Origin: Bombella favorum
GTDB taxonomy: Bacteria; Pseudomonadota; Alphaproteobacteria; Acetobacterales; Acetobacteraceae
DNA: 64,000 nucleotides
Reading direction: 5' to 3'
Assembly: GCF_014048475.1 (NCBI RefSeq)
Contig: NZ_NWUS01000001.1
Coordinates: 806,001-870,000, forward strand
The notes beneath the pieces were generated by a model that did no database searches, had not been told where the DNA came from, and saw only the letters and a program-made list of their open reading frames with translations. Shown in pieces: positions 56,415 to 64,000 of the stretch (positions are counted from its first letter, which is position 1; the number at the start of each line of letters is the position of its first letter). Both the position numbers and the translations under genes were made by a program.

Positions 56415-58565
56415 TTACTCCGCATCACGACGGGAGCGGCCCGGCTTTGCGCCAACGCTTTCCGTGATATCAGCGCCAGTTTCCTGGTCCACGACACGCA
56501 TGGAGAGTTTTACCTTGCCACGGTCATCAAAGCCAATGACTTTAACCTTTACGGCGTCACCCTGCTTGACGACATCGGTCGTCTTGGCCACACGCCCATC
56601 CGTCAGCTCGGAGATATGCACCAGGCCATCCTTGGGGCCAAGGAAATTCACAAACGCACCGAAGTCAGCCGTTTTAACGACCTTACCTTCATAAATGCGT
56701 CCCAGCTCTGGCTCGGCAACGATACCCTCAATCCGGCTAATAGCCTTCTGAGCCTGTTCGTCATTGGCAGCAGCAATCTTGATGACGCCATCATCACCAA
56801 TATCAACCTTGGCACCAGAATATTCACAAATCTCACGGATGACTTTACCACCCGAGCCGATCACATCACGAATCTTCGCAACAGGAACGGTCATGGTTGT
56901 GATCTTCGGTGCATTGCCTGCAACGTCAGACCGGCCCTCGGACAGAGCCTTGCTCATCTCACCAAGGATATGCAGACGGCCTTCACGGGCCTGCTCCAGA
57001 GCGACCTTCATGATTTCCGGCGTGATGGAAGTGATCTTAATATCCATCTGAAGAGCTGTCACGCCCTCGGATGTACCAGCCACCTTGAAATCCATATCCC
57101 CGAGGTGATCCTCATCACCGAGAATATCCGTCAGCACGGCATGGCCACGTTCTTCCTTAATGAGGCCCATAGCAATACCAGCCACGGGGCGCGGCATCGG
57201 CACACCAGCATCCATCAGAGAGAGGGACGTACCGCAGACTGTAGCCATGGAAGAAGAGCCGTTACTCTCCGTAATCTCGGACACGACACGCAGCGTATAC
57301 GGGAACTCCTCCTTAGACGGCAGGAGCGGATTAATAGCACGCCATGCCAGCTTACCATGCCCGACCTCACGGCGACCCGGAGAGCCCATGCGGCCACACT
57401 CGCCAACAGAGAAGGGCGGGAAGTTGTAATGCAGCATGAAGCGGGAACGGTATTCCCCTTCCAGCGCATCAATCACCTGCTCGTCCTGCCCTGTTCCCAG
57501 CGTTGCGACGACCAGTGCCTGTGTCTCACCACGGGTGAAGAGAGCAGACCCGTGAGAGCGGGGCAGAACACCGACTTCCGCCACAATGGGGCGAACCGTC
57601 TTCGTGTCACGGCCATCAATGCGGATACCCGTCTTCAGGATAGCACCACGGACGACCTGCGCCTCAAGGTCCTTGATCATCGGCTTAGCCAGCTCGGCGT
57701 CAAAGCCTTCTTCCTCAAGGGTGGCCACGATCTTTTCGCGCGCCTCGGCCACTTTCTCCATACGAGCCTGCTTGCGGCGTTCCTTGTAGGCTTCAGCAAT
57801 CAGCTTATTGCCCACCTTGTCCACACGCTTGCGCAGAGCAACTTCTTCCTTGGAGATTTCTGGCAGGTCCCACGGCGCACGAGCTGCATGTTCAGCCAAG
57901 TCAATAATGGCGTCAATCACCGGCTGGAAGGCTGTATGACCAAGCATAACAGCCTCGAGCATCTCATCCTCAGAGAGTTCCTGCGCCTCGGACTCAACCA
58001 TCAGCACACCCTCGGATGTACCGGCTACGACGAGGTCCAGTGCGCTCTCCTTCACCTCGCTGAGGGTCGGATTGACAACAAACTTACCATCAATACGACC
58101 GATACGAGCAGCACCAACCGGCCCGAAGAACGGGATGCCGGAAAGTGTCAGAGCGGCAGAACAACCGATCAGAGCAACCAGAGCCGGATCATTTTCCATA
58201 TCGTGGCTAAGGACCGTAGCAACGACCTGAACTTCGTTCTTGAAATTATCCGGGAACAATGGACGGATCGGCCGATCGATCAGACGGGAAGACAGCACCT
58301 CATGCTCGGACGGACGCCCTTCACGCTTGAAGAAGCCTCCGGGAATCTTACCCGCAGCGTAGGCTTTTTCCTGGTAATTCACGGTCAGCGGGAAGAAATC
58401 CTGCCCCGGCTTCACTGTCTTAGCACCAACGGCTGTGCAGAGTACGACCGTATCACCATAGGTGATCACGACCGCACCATCAGCCTGACGGGCAATCTTG
58501 CCGGTTTCCAGAACCAGCGGACGACCGGCCCATTCAATTTCTTTACGGAAATAATTATCAAACAT
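56415..58565 (-). CDS. pnp: Polyribonucleotide nucleotidyltransferase (PNPase)
   Basis: 716 residues. Two RNase PH-like domains ([34 protein letters not shown] and [10 protein letters not shown] in the second), then KH ([22 protein letters not shown]) and S1 ([21 protein letters not shown]) RNA-binding domains in the standard order. 3'-5' phosphorolytic RNA decay. GGAGGAAG about 7 bases before the ATG. Downstream of rpsO across a 198-base spacer with a hairpin, as in many bacteria. Confidence 0.98.
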   Translation of the reverse strand: MFDNYFRKEIEWAGRPLVLETGKIARQADGAVVITYGDTVVLCTAVGAKTVKPGQDFFPLTVNYQEKAYAAGKIPGGFFKREGRPSEHEVLSSRLIDRPIRPLFPDNFKNEVQVVATVLSHDMENDPALVALIGCSAALTLSGIPFFGPVGAARIGRIDGKFVVNPTLSEVKESALDLVVAGTSEGVLMVESEAQELSEDEMLEAVMLGHTAFQPVIDAIIDLAEHAARAPWDLPEISKEEVALRKRVDKVGNKLIAEAYKERRKQARMEKVAEAREKIVATLEEEGFDAELAKPMIKDLEAQVVRGAILKTGIRIDGRDTKTVRPIVAEVGVLPRSHGSALFTRGETQALVVATLGTGQDEQVIDALEGEYRSRFMLHYNFPPFSVGECGRMGSPGRREVGHGKLAWRAINPLLPSKEEFPYTLRVVSEITESNGSSSMATVCGTSLSLMDAGVPMPRPVAGIAMGLIKEERGHAVLTDILGDEDHLGDMDFKVAGTSEGVTALQMDIKITSITPEIMKVALEQAREGRLHILGEMSKALSEGRSDVAGNAPKITTMTVPVAKIRDVIGSGGKVIREICEYSGAKVDIGDDGVIKIAAANDEQAQKAISRIEGIVAEPELGRIYEGKVVKTADFGAFVNFLGPKDGLVHISELTDGRVAKTTDVVKQGDAVKVKVIGFDDRGKVKLSMRVVDQETGADITESVGAKPGRSRRDAE

Positions 58566-58724
58566 TCTGTCTTCCTCCGGAAGAGATAATCACGGCCCAG
58601 CCAGTACCAGACTATACACAGCGTTTCGGACGGCATGGCGAGGATGACGCATCAAACACGTCATGACACCATGTGGCCTGAAACGCCGACACAAGCATTT
58701 ACTGGCAACGTAGCAAAGGCCAAA

Positions 58725-58750
58725 CCCCGGGGAAGAACCTCTCCCCCGGG
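58725..58750 (-). terminator. GC-rich hairpin between rpsO and pnp
   Basis: CCCCGGGGAA (58725-58734) and TCCCCCGGG (58742-58750) form a GC stem just after the rpsO stop. No T-run follows on the minus strand, so it probably acts as a partial terminator or RNA-stability element rather than a full stop, as between rpsO and pnp in E. coli. The remainder of the 198-base spacer carries the pnp leader. Confidence 0.55.
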
Positions 58751-58763
58751 AAGTGGTCGAATA

Positions 58764-59033
58764 TCAGCGGCGCAGGCCGAGACGTTCGATCAGCGTCTTG
58801 TAGCGCTCTTCGCTCTTACGCTTCAGGTAGTCCAGCAGGGCACGACGACGGCCAACCAGCATCAGCAGACCACGACGGGAGTGGAAGTCCTTCTTGTGGC
58901 TCTTCATATGCTCGGTCAGGTTCACGATACGCTCGGTCAGCAGGGCAACCTGCACTTCCGGGGAGCCTGTGTCACCTTCGGCGCGACGGTATTCGGCAAT
59001 GAGCTGGCTACGACGTTCAGCTGTGATCGACAT
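58764..59033 (-). CDS. rpsO: 30S ribosomal protein S15
   Basis: 89 residues, exactly the size of S15. [40 protein letters not shown] is the conserved 16S rRNA-binding part. The start codon lies 17 bases inside the end of truB, so translation is probably coupled. The longer frame upstream is a shadow of truB. Confidence 0.98.
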   Translation of the reverse strand: MSITAERRSQLIAEYRRAEGDTGSPEVQVALLTERIVNLTEHMKSHKKDFHSRRGLLMLVGRRRALLDYLKRKSEERYKTLIERLGLRR

Positions 59034-59991
59034 CTTGTTCTCCAAAAAACAAATGATTTTCCAACATTCTGACTGCCCGCAACCGCCCTTCAGCGGCCCG
59101 ACACAGCCCGATAACATGCCCCCCAACCGTAACCCGCCAGAGTGGAACGTCCTCCACCCCATCGGGCACGTCCCCCTCAAGGTGGGCCAGCATAACAGCT
59201 TGCCCACAGATCAGAGACTTTCCTTCCGCCGGTGTGACGGCCAGCGCCGGGATGTCGACCAGCGCGGTCGCCGCATCCAACAGAGAAACCGGAAGGGCAC
59301 ATGCCTTGTCTCTAGTTTCGGCCGGTTTGTCTAGCCCTAACTGTTCTGCCGAATACGCATGGGAAAGATCAAACGGCCCGCATTTCGTCCGCCGTAGGAC
59401 AGAAATATGTCCCACAGTGCCACACGCTAGGGCGATATCCCGTGCAAGAGAGCGCATATAAACTCCCTTGCCGGACTGTACGTCAAATACGGCCGTATCA
59501 GCATCGGGACGGTCCACCAGAGTGATCGAATCGATTCGGGCAGGACGAGGTGGCAAGTCTGGCGGACGGCCCGCTCGGGCAAGGTCATAGGCCCGTTGCC
59601 CGCCAACCCGGAGAGCCGAAAACACCGGTGGCACCTGCATGACATCCCCACAGAGAGCAGGCAACACCGCCCTGATTTCCTCATCAGAGGGGCGTATATC
59701 GGAAGTGGCGAGAACCTCCCCCTCCCTATCATCCGTGGTCCGACTTTCCCCAAAGGACAAGGTAAAGCGGTAACGCTTTGTAGCGTCCATGATATAGGGG
59801 ATGGTGCTTGTGGCTTTACCAAAAGCGATTGGTAAAACCCCCGATGCCAACGGATCCAGCGTACCACCATGACCAGCCTTGCGGCCATCAAAGGCACGCA
59901 AAAGCCGATTCACCATTGTTGTGGAACTGGGCCCTAAGGGCTTATCAAGGATCAACCAACCGTGGATGTCTCTGCCTCTTTTACGTGCCAT
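59017..59991 (-). CDS. truB: tRNA pseudouridine(55) synthase TruB
   Basis: 324 residues. [21 protein letters not shown] and [24 protein letters not shown] contain the catalytic Asp46; [19 protein letters not shown] and [19 protein letters not shown] are further TruB blocks. It makes pseudouridine 55 in the T-loop of tRNAs. Its end overlaps rpsO by 17 bases; rbfA is 17 bases upstream. Confidence 0.97.
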   Translation of the reverse strand: MARKRGRDIHGWLILDKPLGPSSTTMVNRLLRAFDGRKAGHGGTLDPLASGVLPIAFGKATSTIPYIMDATKRYRFTLSFGESRTTDDREGEVLATSDIRPSDEEIRAVLPALCGDVMQVPPVFSALRVGGQRAYDLARAGRPPDLPPRPARIDSITLVDRPDADTAVFDVQSGKGVYMRSLARDIALACGTVGHISVLRRTKCGPFDLSHAYSAEQLGLDKPAETRDKACALPVSLLDAATALVDIPALAVTPAEGKSLICGQAVMLAHLEGDVPDGVEDVPLWRVTVGGHVIGLCRAAEGRLRAVRMLENHLFFGEQDVDHS

Positions 59992-60008
59992 CAGCGTCCC
60001 AGACAGCC

Positions 60009-60452
60009 TTAATCCGCATCATCTGAAGCTGAATCACGGTGCAGGTCCCGCTGAACCTCTGGAGAACGAAGAATAGTTTCCACCTCCATCGCATGTTCCA
60101 ACGATGTATCAGGCTGGAAATGTAACTCCGGCACAGTGCGCAGACGCAAAGCAGAAGAAAGCCGCTTACGTAGGAAAGAAGCGACACGCTTCAATGCAGG
60201 CAGGACAGCCTCTATGTCGTCCCGTCCCAGACGGGTAACAAACACCGTTGCATGACGAAGGTCCGGCGAGATGCGCACCTCTGTCACCGTGACGGTAACG
60301 CCATACAGCTCCGGGTCACGAAATTCTGTTCTAGCAAAAAGCTCTGCCAGAACATGGCGGACCTCTTCAGCTACACGAAGCTGACGAGTGCTCGGGCCGA
60401 CAGAGCTTTCGCCTGCCGGCCCGAGGAGATCAAAGGAAGGCCGTGTCTTCAA
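60009..60452 (-). CDS. rbfA: Ribosome-binding factor A
   Basis: 147 residues, single KH-like domain that helps 30S maturation. [39 protein letters not shown] and [22 protein letters not shown] are family hallmarks. The start overlaps the infB stop by 4 bases, so it is translationally coupled in the nusA-infB operon. Confidence 0.96.
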   Translation of the reverse strand: MKTRPSFDLLGPAGESSVGPSTRQLRVAEEVRHVLAELFARTEFRDPELYGVTVTVTEVRISPDLRHATVFVTRLGRDDIEAVLPALKRVASFLRKRLSSALRLRTVPELHFQPDTSLEHAMEVETILRSPEVQRDLHRDSASDDAD

Positions 60453-63190
60453 GCCGGGATCTCTTCCATTTCATAGCATTCAACAACATCGCCTTCCCGC
60501 AGGTCGTTATAACCGGCAAAGGAAAGACCACACTCGTAGTTATGAGCCACTTCACGGACATCATCCTTGAAGCGCTTCAGCTGGCTCAGCTCGCCCTCAT
60601 GAATGACGACATTCTCACGCAGCAGACGCACACCACAGCCACGCTTGACGACACCCTCGGTGACGTAACAACCGGCGACCTTGCCCACCTTGGTAATATT
60701 GAAGACCTGACGGACCTCTGCATAACCAAGGAACTTCTCGCGATGCTTCGGAGCGATCCGACCTTTAACCAGTTTCTCCACATCATCAGAGACCTGATAG
60801 ATGATGGAATAGTACCGGATATCCACGCCATCACGCTGTGCCAGCTCACGAGCCTGCACGGTAGCACGCACGTTAAAGGCAATGATAACGGCATTGGATG
60901 CCTTAGCAAGCTGCACATCACTTTCAGTGATCTGACCAACGCTGGCATTCAGCACACGGACAGCCACTTCCTCATGGGATAGCTTCTCCACTGTTGCCTG
61001 AATAGCCTCGGCAGAACCCTGCACGTCAGCCTTAACGATCAGAGCCACTTCCTTCTGCTCACCGGCCTGAATCCGAGCCAGCATCTGGTCCAGCGTTCCA
61101 CGAGCGGCAACCTGCATGGCCGTAGCCTTCTCACGGGCCTTGCGCTGACGGAACTCGCTGATCTCACGGGCACGGTTTTCGCTTTCGACCACCACGAACG
61201 GCGCACCAGCATCCGGCACACCACTCATACCCAGAATCTCGACTGGGACAGACGGACCAGCCTTCTTGATCTGCTTACCATGATCATCCAGCAGAGCACG
61301 GACGCGACCCCAGTGGGCCCCCGCCACAACGATGTCTGTCCGGTTGAGCGTTCCCTTCTGGACCAGAACAGTTGCCACAGAACCACGGCCACGATCCAAA
61401 CGGCTCTCAATAACGGCACCTTCGGCAATACGGTTCGGGTTTGCCTTCAGATCAAGGATCTCAGCCTGAAGCAGAATAGCTTCCAGCAGCCGGTCGAGAC
61501 CATCACGCTTAAGGGCGGACACTTCCACCTCCTGCGTGTCGCCACCCATGCTTTCTACCACGATCTCGTGGTTCAGCAGTTCATTGCGGACACGGTCCGG
61601 ATTAGCACCCGGTTTATCCATCTTATTGATGGCCACAATGATCGGCGCATTAGCAGCCTTGGCGTGCTTGATGGCTTCAATCGTCTGCGGCATAACACCA
61701 TCATCAGCAGCAACAACCAGAATGACGATATCCGTCACAGAGGCACCACGGGCACGCATAGAGGTAAACGCCTCATGGCCCGGTGTATCAATGAAGGTCA
61801 CCCGTTGGCCGGAAGCCACCGTCACCTGATAGGCACCGATATGCTGGGTAATCCCGCCAGCCTCGCCATGAGCAACGTCCGTTGTACGCAGAGCATCCAG
61901 CAAGGAGGTCTTACCGTGGTCGACATGACCCATCACCGTCACAACTGGCGGACGGGGCTTCATGTCCTCTGGCTTATCCTCGATACCCTCGATACCTACC
62001 TCAACGTCGCTATCCGCCACACGCTTGATGCGATGACCGAATTCGCTCACGACCAGCTCTGCCGTATCACCATCAATGCTCTGGGCGGCAGTCGCCATGA
62101 CGCCCATCTTCATCAGCATCTTGATGACCTCACCCTGACGGGCAGCCATACGGTTGGCCAGCTCACCCACCGTAATGGTCTCCGGCACGGTCACATCACG
62201 CACAACCCGGACCTGGTCAGAGCGCAAACGCTCCAACTCAGCCTGCCGGCGCTCACGATCACGCTGACGACGGACGGAAGCCAGCGACCGCGTCTTGCCA
62301 TCATCACCTTCAATAGCGGCGCGGACGTCAATACGACCTGAACGGCGATCCTGCCCACCGCCACCGCCACGGCGGGAGGACGGACGACGGGACGGCGGAG
62401 ATGAACGACGGGCACCACCTGCACCGCCACCACGACGGCTAGGAGCGGCGCCCTCATCATCAGCGCCGCCAACACGACCCCGGAGATGCAGCGTCTCGCT
62501 AGCAGCACCATTGCCAGCACTGGAGCGGGCAGACGATGCCCGGGATGATGCTGCCGTGTTCAGTGGACGGCTCGGCATAATGGCACGCTCTGCCAGCGGG
62601 CGCAGACGTTTGGTCGGCTCGGCAAGCTGCACGCCCCCTGCGGTGGAGCCTGTCAGCGGTGGCGGCACACGCTGCTCAGCTTCCTGCCGACGGGCGGCAG
62701 CTTCAGCCTGCTTGCGGCCTTCCTCTTCAGCTGCCCGAGTCCGAGCATCCTCTTCTTCCTGAGCACGACGGCTCTCAACCTCAGCCTGCTTGCGTGCCTC
62801 TTCCTCGGCAGCAGAACGGATGCGAATCTTCTCGGCTTCCTGGCGTGCTGCTTCTTCGGCCTCACGGCGGGCAGCCTCGGCGGCGGCCTCCGCCAGAACA
62901 CGCTGCCGCTTCTCCTGCTCGGAGGCTGTCAAACCGCGGACACCAGCCGTCGCACGGCCACCACGGCCACCTGCAGCCCCACTTCTCTTAGGCTTGCGCA
63001 CCTCGACCCGGACTTCCTTAGAACGCCCATGACTGAAGCTCTGTCTCACAGAACCAGCCTCCACAGTCCGTCCCACGTCCTTACGTCCTGCCGGACGCAG
63101 GGACAGGCGACCGGAGCTCTTGCTCTGTCCTTCTTTAGGGGTCGTCCCCTTTGGAGTTCCGTTCTGGTTGCGCTCGTTGCCGTCGCTCAT
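60449..63190 (-). CDS. infB: Translation initiation factor IF-2
   Basis: 913 residues. A long low-complexity head rich in Ala, Arg, Glu and Gln (many [12 protein letters not shown]-like stretches and GGGGG tracts) precedes the GTPase domain: [15 protein letters not shown] (G1), DTPGHEAF (G3), [13 protein letters not shown] (G4) and [14 protein letters not shown] (G5), then domains II-IV binding fMet-tRNA. IF-2 places initiator tRNA on the 30S. Middle gene of the cluster between ylxR and rbfA. Confidence 0.98.
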   Translation of the reverse strand: MSDGNERNQNGTPKGTTPKEGQSKSSGRLSLRPAGRKDVGRTVEAGSVRQSFSHGRSKEVRVEVRKPKRSGAAGGRGGRATAGVRGLTASEQEKRQRVLAEAAAEAARREAEEAARQEAEKIRIRSAAEEEARKQAEVESRRAQEEEDARTRAAEEEGRKQAEAAARRQEAEQRVPPPLTGSTAGGVQLAEPTKRLRPLAERAIMPSRPLNTAASSRASSARSSAGNGAASETLHLRGRVGGADDEGAAPSRRGGGAGGARRSSPPSRRPSSRRGGGGGQDRRSGRIDVRAAIEGDDGKTRSLASVRRQRDRERRQAELERLRSDQVRVVRDVTVPETITVGELANRMAARQGEVIKMLMKMGVMATAAQSIDGDTAELVVSEFGHRIKRVADSDVEVGIEGIEDKPEDMKPRPPVVTVMGHVDHGKTSLLDALRTTDVAHGEAGGITQHIGAYQVTVASGQRVTFIDTPGHEAFTSMRARGASVTDIVILVVAADDGVMPQTIEAIKHAKAANAPIIVAINKMDKPGANPDRVRNELLNHEIVVESMGGDTQEVEVSALKRDGLDRLLEAILLQAEILDLKANPNRIAEGAVIESRLDRGRGSVATVLVQKGTLNRTDIVVAGAHWGRVRALLDDHGKQIKKAGPSVPVEILGMSGVPDAGAPFVVVESENRAREISEFRQRKAREKATAMQVAARGTLDQMLARIQAGEQKEVALIVKADVQGSAEAIQATVEKLSHEEVAVRVLNASVGQITESDVQLAKASNAVIIAFNVRATVQARELAQRDGVDIRYYSIIYQVSDDVEKLVKGRIAPKHREKFLGYAEVRQVFNITKVGKVAGCYVTEGVVKRGCGVRLLRENVVIHEGELSQLKRFKDDVREVAHNYECGLSFAGYNDLREGDVVECYEMEEIPA

Positions 63191-63206
63191 AATTTCTGCC
63201 TGTTCC

Positions 63207-63872
63207 TTACTGCCCTACCGTATCAGGGCCCGGGAGCGTACCTTCGGCCACCCCCGCAAATCTCTTATATTCTGCCTTTAGACGCTCCGCCAGCGCACCG
63301 GGGGCCATCACGGCATAAACCGCATGTTCCCGCCCGAAAGACGCTGCCAGAACAGCCCTTGGCACCCAGACCACCGGCAATTCTCGCTGGCCTGACAGCA
63401 GACGGGCCACCTCATCCTGGCTCGCACCTGCTGCACAGATGACAACCCCGACTCTGCCAGAAACGATCCGTTCCCGACACTTCTGGAACCCACAGACCGC
63501 CTCACCAGCGCGTCGGCCCAGACTGATACCATCCAGAAGGCGCTTTGCCAAACCATCCTTGAGAGACTCCAAAAGTCCCTCTGGCACATTTACCTTCTGT
63601 CGTGCTGCCCGGGAAAAAATCCGTGCAAGCTGTCCGTCCTCCAGAACGGTCCTATCCGCCTTCAACCACATGCCACGCCCAGGCAGACGGGCGGCAAGGT
63701 CCGCCACAATACTGCCCTCCGGCCCTACGACAAACCGTATCATATGACACGGGGCATCATGCATCCGGCTGACTAGGCACCGCCGCTGGGAAGGGGCACG
63801 ACGCCCCCGCCCGGACGGACCATCATCTACATCAGGGATATGATCCTCAGTCGTGACCCGAGTCTCCCTCAC
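63207..63872 (-). CDS. ylxR: YlxR/L7Ae RNA-binding protein
   Basis: About 221 residues. An N-terminal YlxR domain ([41 protein letters not shown]) is fused to an L7Ae-like domain ([21 protein letters not shown]...[18 protein letters not shown]), the usual alphaproteobacterial form. It binds RNA and sits between nusA and infB. Start: the GTG at 63872 has GGAG about 7 bases upstream; an ATG at 63893 is in frame but lacks such a site. Both overlap the nusA end. The usual GRGAWL-type signature (GRGMWL here) is present. Confidence 0.88.
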   Translation of the reverse strand: MRETRVTTEDHIPDVDDGPSGRGRRAPSQRRCLVSRMHDAPCHMIRFVVGPEGSIVADLAARLPGRGMWLKADRTVLEDGQLARIFSRAARQKVNVPEGLLESLKDGLAKRLLDGISLGRRAGEAVCGFQKCRERIVSGRVGVVICAAGASQDEVARLLSGQRELPVVWVPRAVLAASFGREHAVYAVMAPGALAERLKAEYKRFAGVAEGTLPGPDTVGQ

Positions 63873-64000
63873 CAGAAGCTCCCTCGCCACCATCGAACCA
63901 GTGTGCACGAGCTGCCATGATAATCTCGTTAGCCTCGGCTTCCTCCAGCGGCTCATCACCACCCAGAATCTCGATCAGCTCATCAGCAGCCAGGTCGGCC
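63847..64000 (-). CDS. nusA: Transcription factor NusA, C-terminal end only
   Basis: The last 50 codons of a minus-strand frame that enters from beyond the window: ADLAADELIEILGGDEPL, then EANEIIMAARAHWFDGG and a short acidic Gly/Ser tail ending at 63847. The IMAARAHWF segment is the standard end of alphaproteobacterial NusA (C-terminal helix-hairpin-helix repeat), and position before ylxR-infB agrees. Its end overlaps the ylxR start. Confidence 0.85.
   Translation of the reverse strand, partial: ADLAADELIEILGGDEPLEEAEANEIIMAARAHWFDGGEGASGEGDSGHD

Noticed and set aside
54860-56467. Plus-strand frames of 219 and 275 codons opposite the nitronate monooxygenase-like gene
   Set aside because: Shadows of a well-conserved minus-strand enzyme; the first also runs over the pdxH terminator.
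56616-58589. 657-codon plus-strand frame opposite pnp
   Set aside because: Lies fully over the well-supported pnp gene, starts and ends without regulatory signals, and its sequence looks like a reverse reading of conserved PNPase codons.
61280-62341. 353-codon plus-strand frame opposite infB
   Set aside because: Antisense shadow of the IF-2 GTPase region; no recognisable protein features.
62653-63032. Low-complexity frames over the IF-2 N-terminus that look like Ala/Arg repeat proteins
   Set aside because: They arise from the Ala/Glu/Arg-rich IF-2 head read in other frames.

Overview
The window reads as chromosomal DNA of an alphaproteobacterium, most likely an acetic acid bacterium (Acetobacteraceae). 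A sugar-rich-niche or bee-associated genus such as Bombella, Parasaccharibacter or Saccharibacter is my best guess, by inference only. The grounds are: a C4-pathway 5-aminolevulinate synthase; the order nusA - ylxR/L7Ae - infB - rbfA - truB - rpsO - pnp; adjacent NAD-malic enzyme and class II fumarase; two Hint-domain proteins of a type I associate with acetic acid bacteria; and a GC-rich composition (my impression, not computed) broken by clearly AT-rich intergenic islands. I see no rRNA, tRNA, CRISPR array, IS element or prophage.

Layout. 1-4930: minus-strand genes for an AsmA/YhdP-like envelope protein (cut by the window edge), the peroxiredoxin Bcp, an exported protein and Aat. 4962-6541: a small membrane protein, an EcsC-family protein and an EVE-domain protein. 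6768-12197: a tightly overlapping cytochrome c maturation operon ccmCDEFGHI plus a zinc-ribbon membrane protein; ccmA and ccmB are not here. 12279-15395: malic enzyme and fumarase. 15531-18083: purF, cvpA and a degenerate HisE-like protein. 18333-22790: a Hint-domain protein, a small exported protein and a TpsB-type outer-membrane transporter. 22787-25448: hemA and a divergent MFS transporter. 25521-32573: a giant autotransporter of about 2350 residues. 32803-34449: an FAD-dependent oxidoreductase. 34616-40412: a metal and ion region with two cation diffusion facilitators, a CLC chloride transporter, and a CobW GTPase coupled to a WD40 protein. 40645-43626: an aldo/keto reductase and a second Hint protein. 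43796-49496: two lipoproteins (one DUF2272), a rhodanese, a cysteine synthase, RsmB and the PLP-homeostasis protein YggS. 49662-53329: the Kup K+ transporter, HemW and a DUF1489 protein. 53335-56338: a TIM-barrel protein, PdxH and a nitronate-monooxygenase-like protein with a Cys-rich tail. 56415-64000: the translation and RNA-processing cluster.

Most of the window is housekeeping. The accessory, least explained material is the surface and secretion set (two Hint proteins, a TpsB without a recognisable TpsA, and the giant autotransporter), flanked by AT-rich promoter islands. The best lead for something undescribed is the pair of Hint proteins. They share a Hint core and a conserved post-Hint domain with an SRPCD...GP..DDRR signature, but have unrelated N-terminal modules and no signal peptide. 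One of them sits directly before the TpsB operon. A second lead is a row of short hairpins with a tandem repeat in front of kup, which could be a structured RNA leader.
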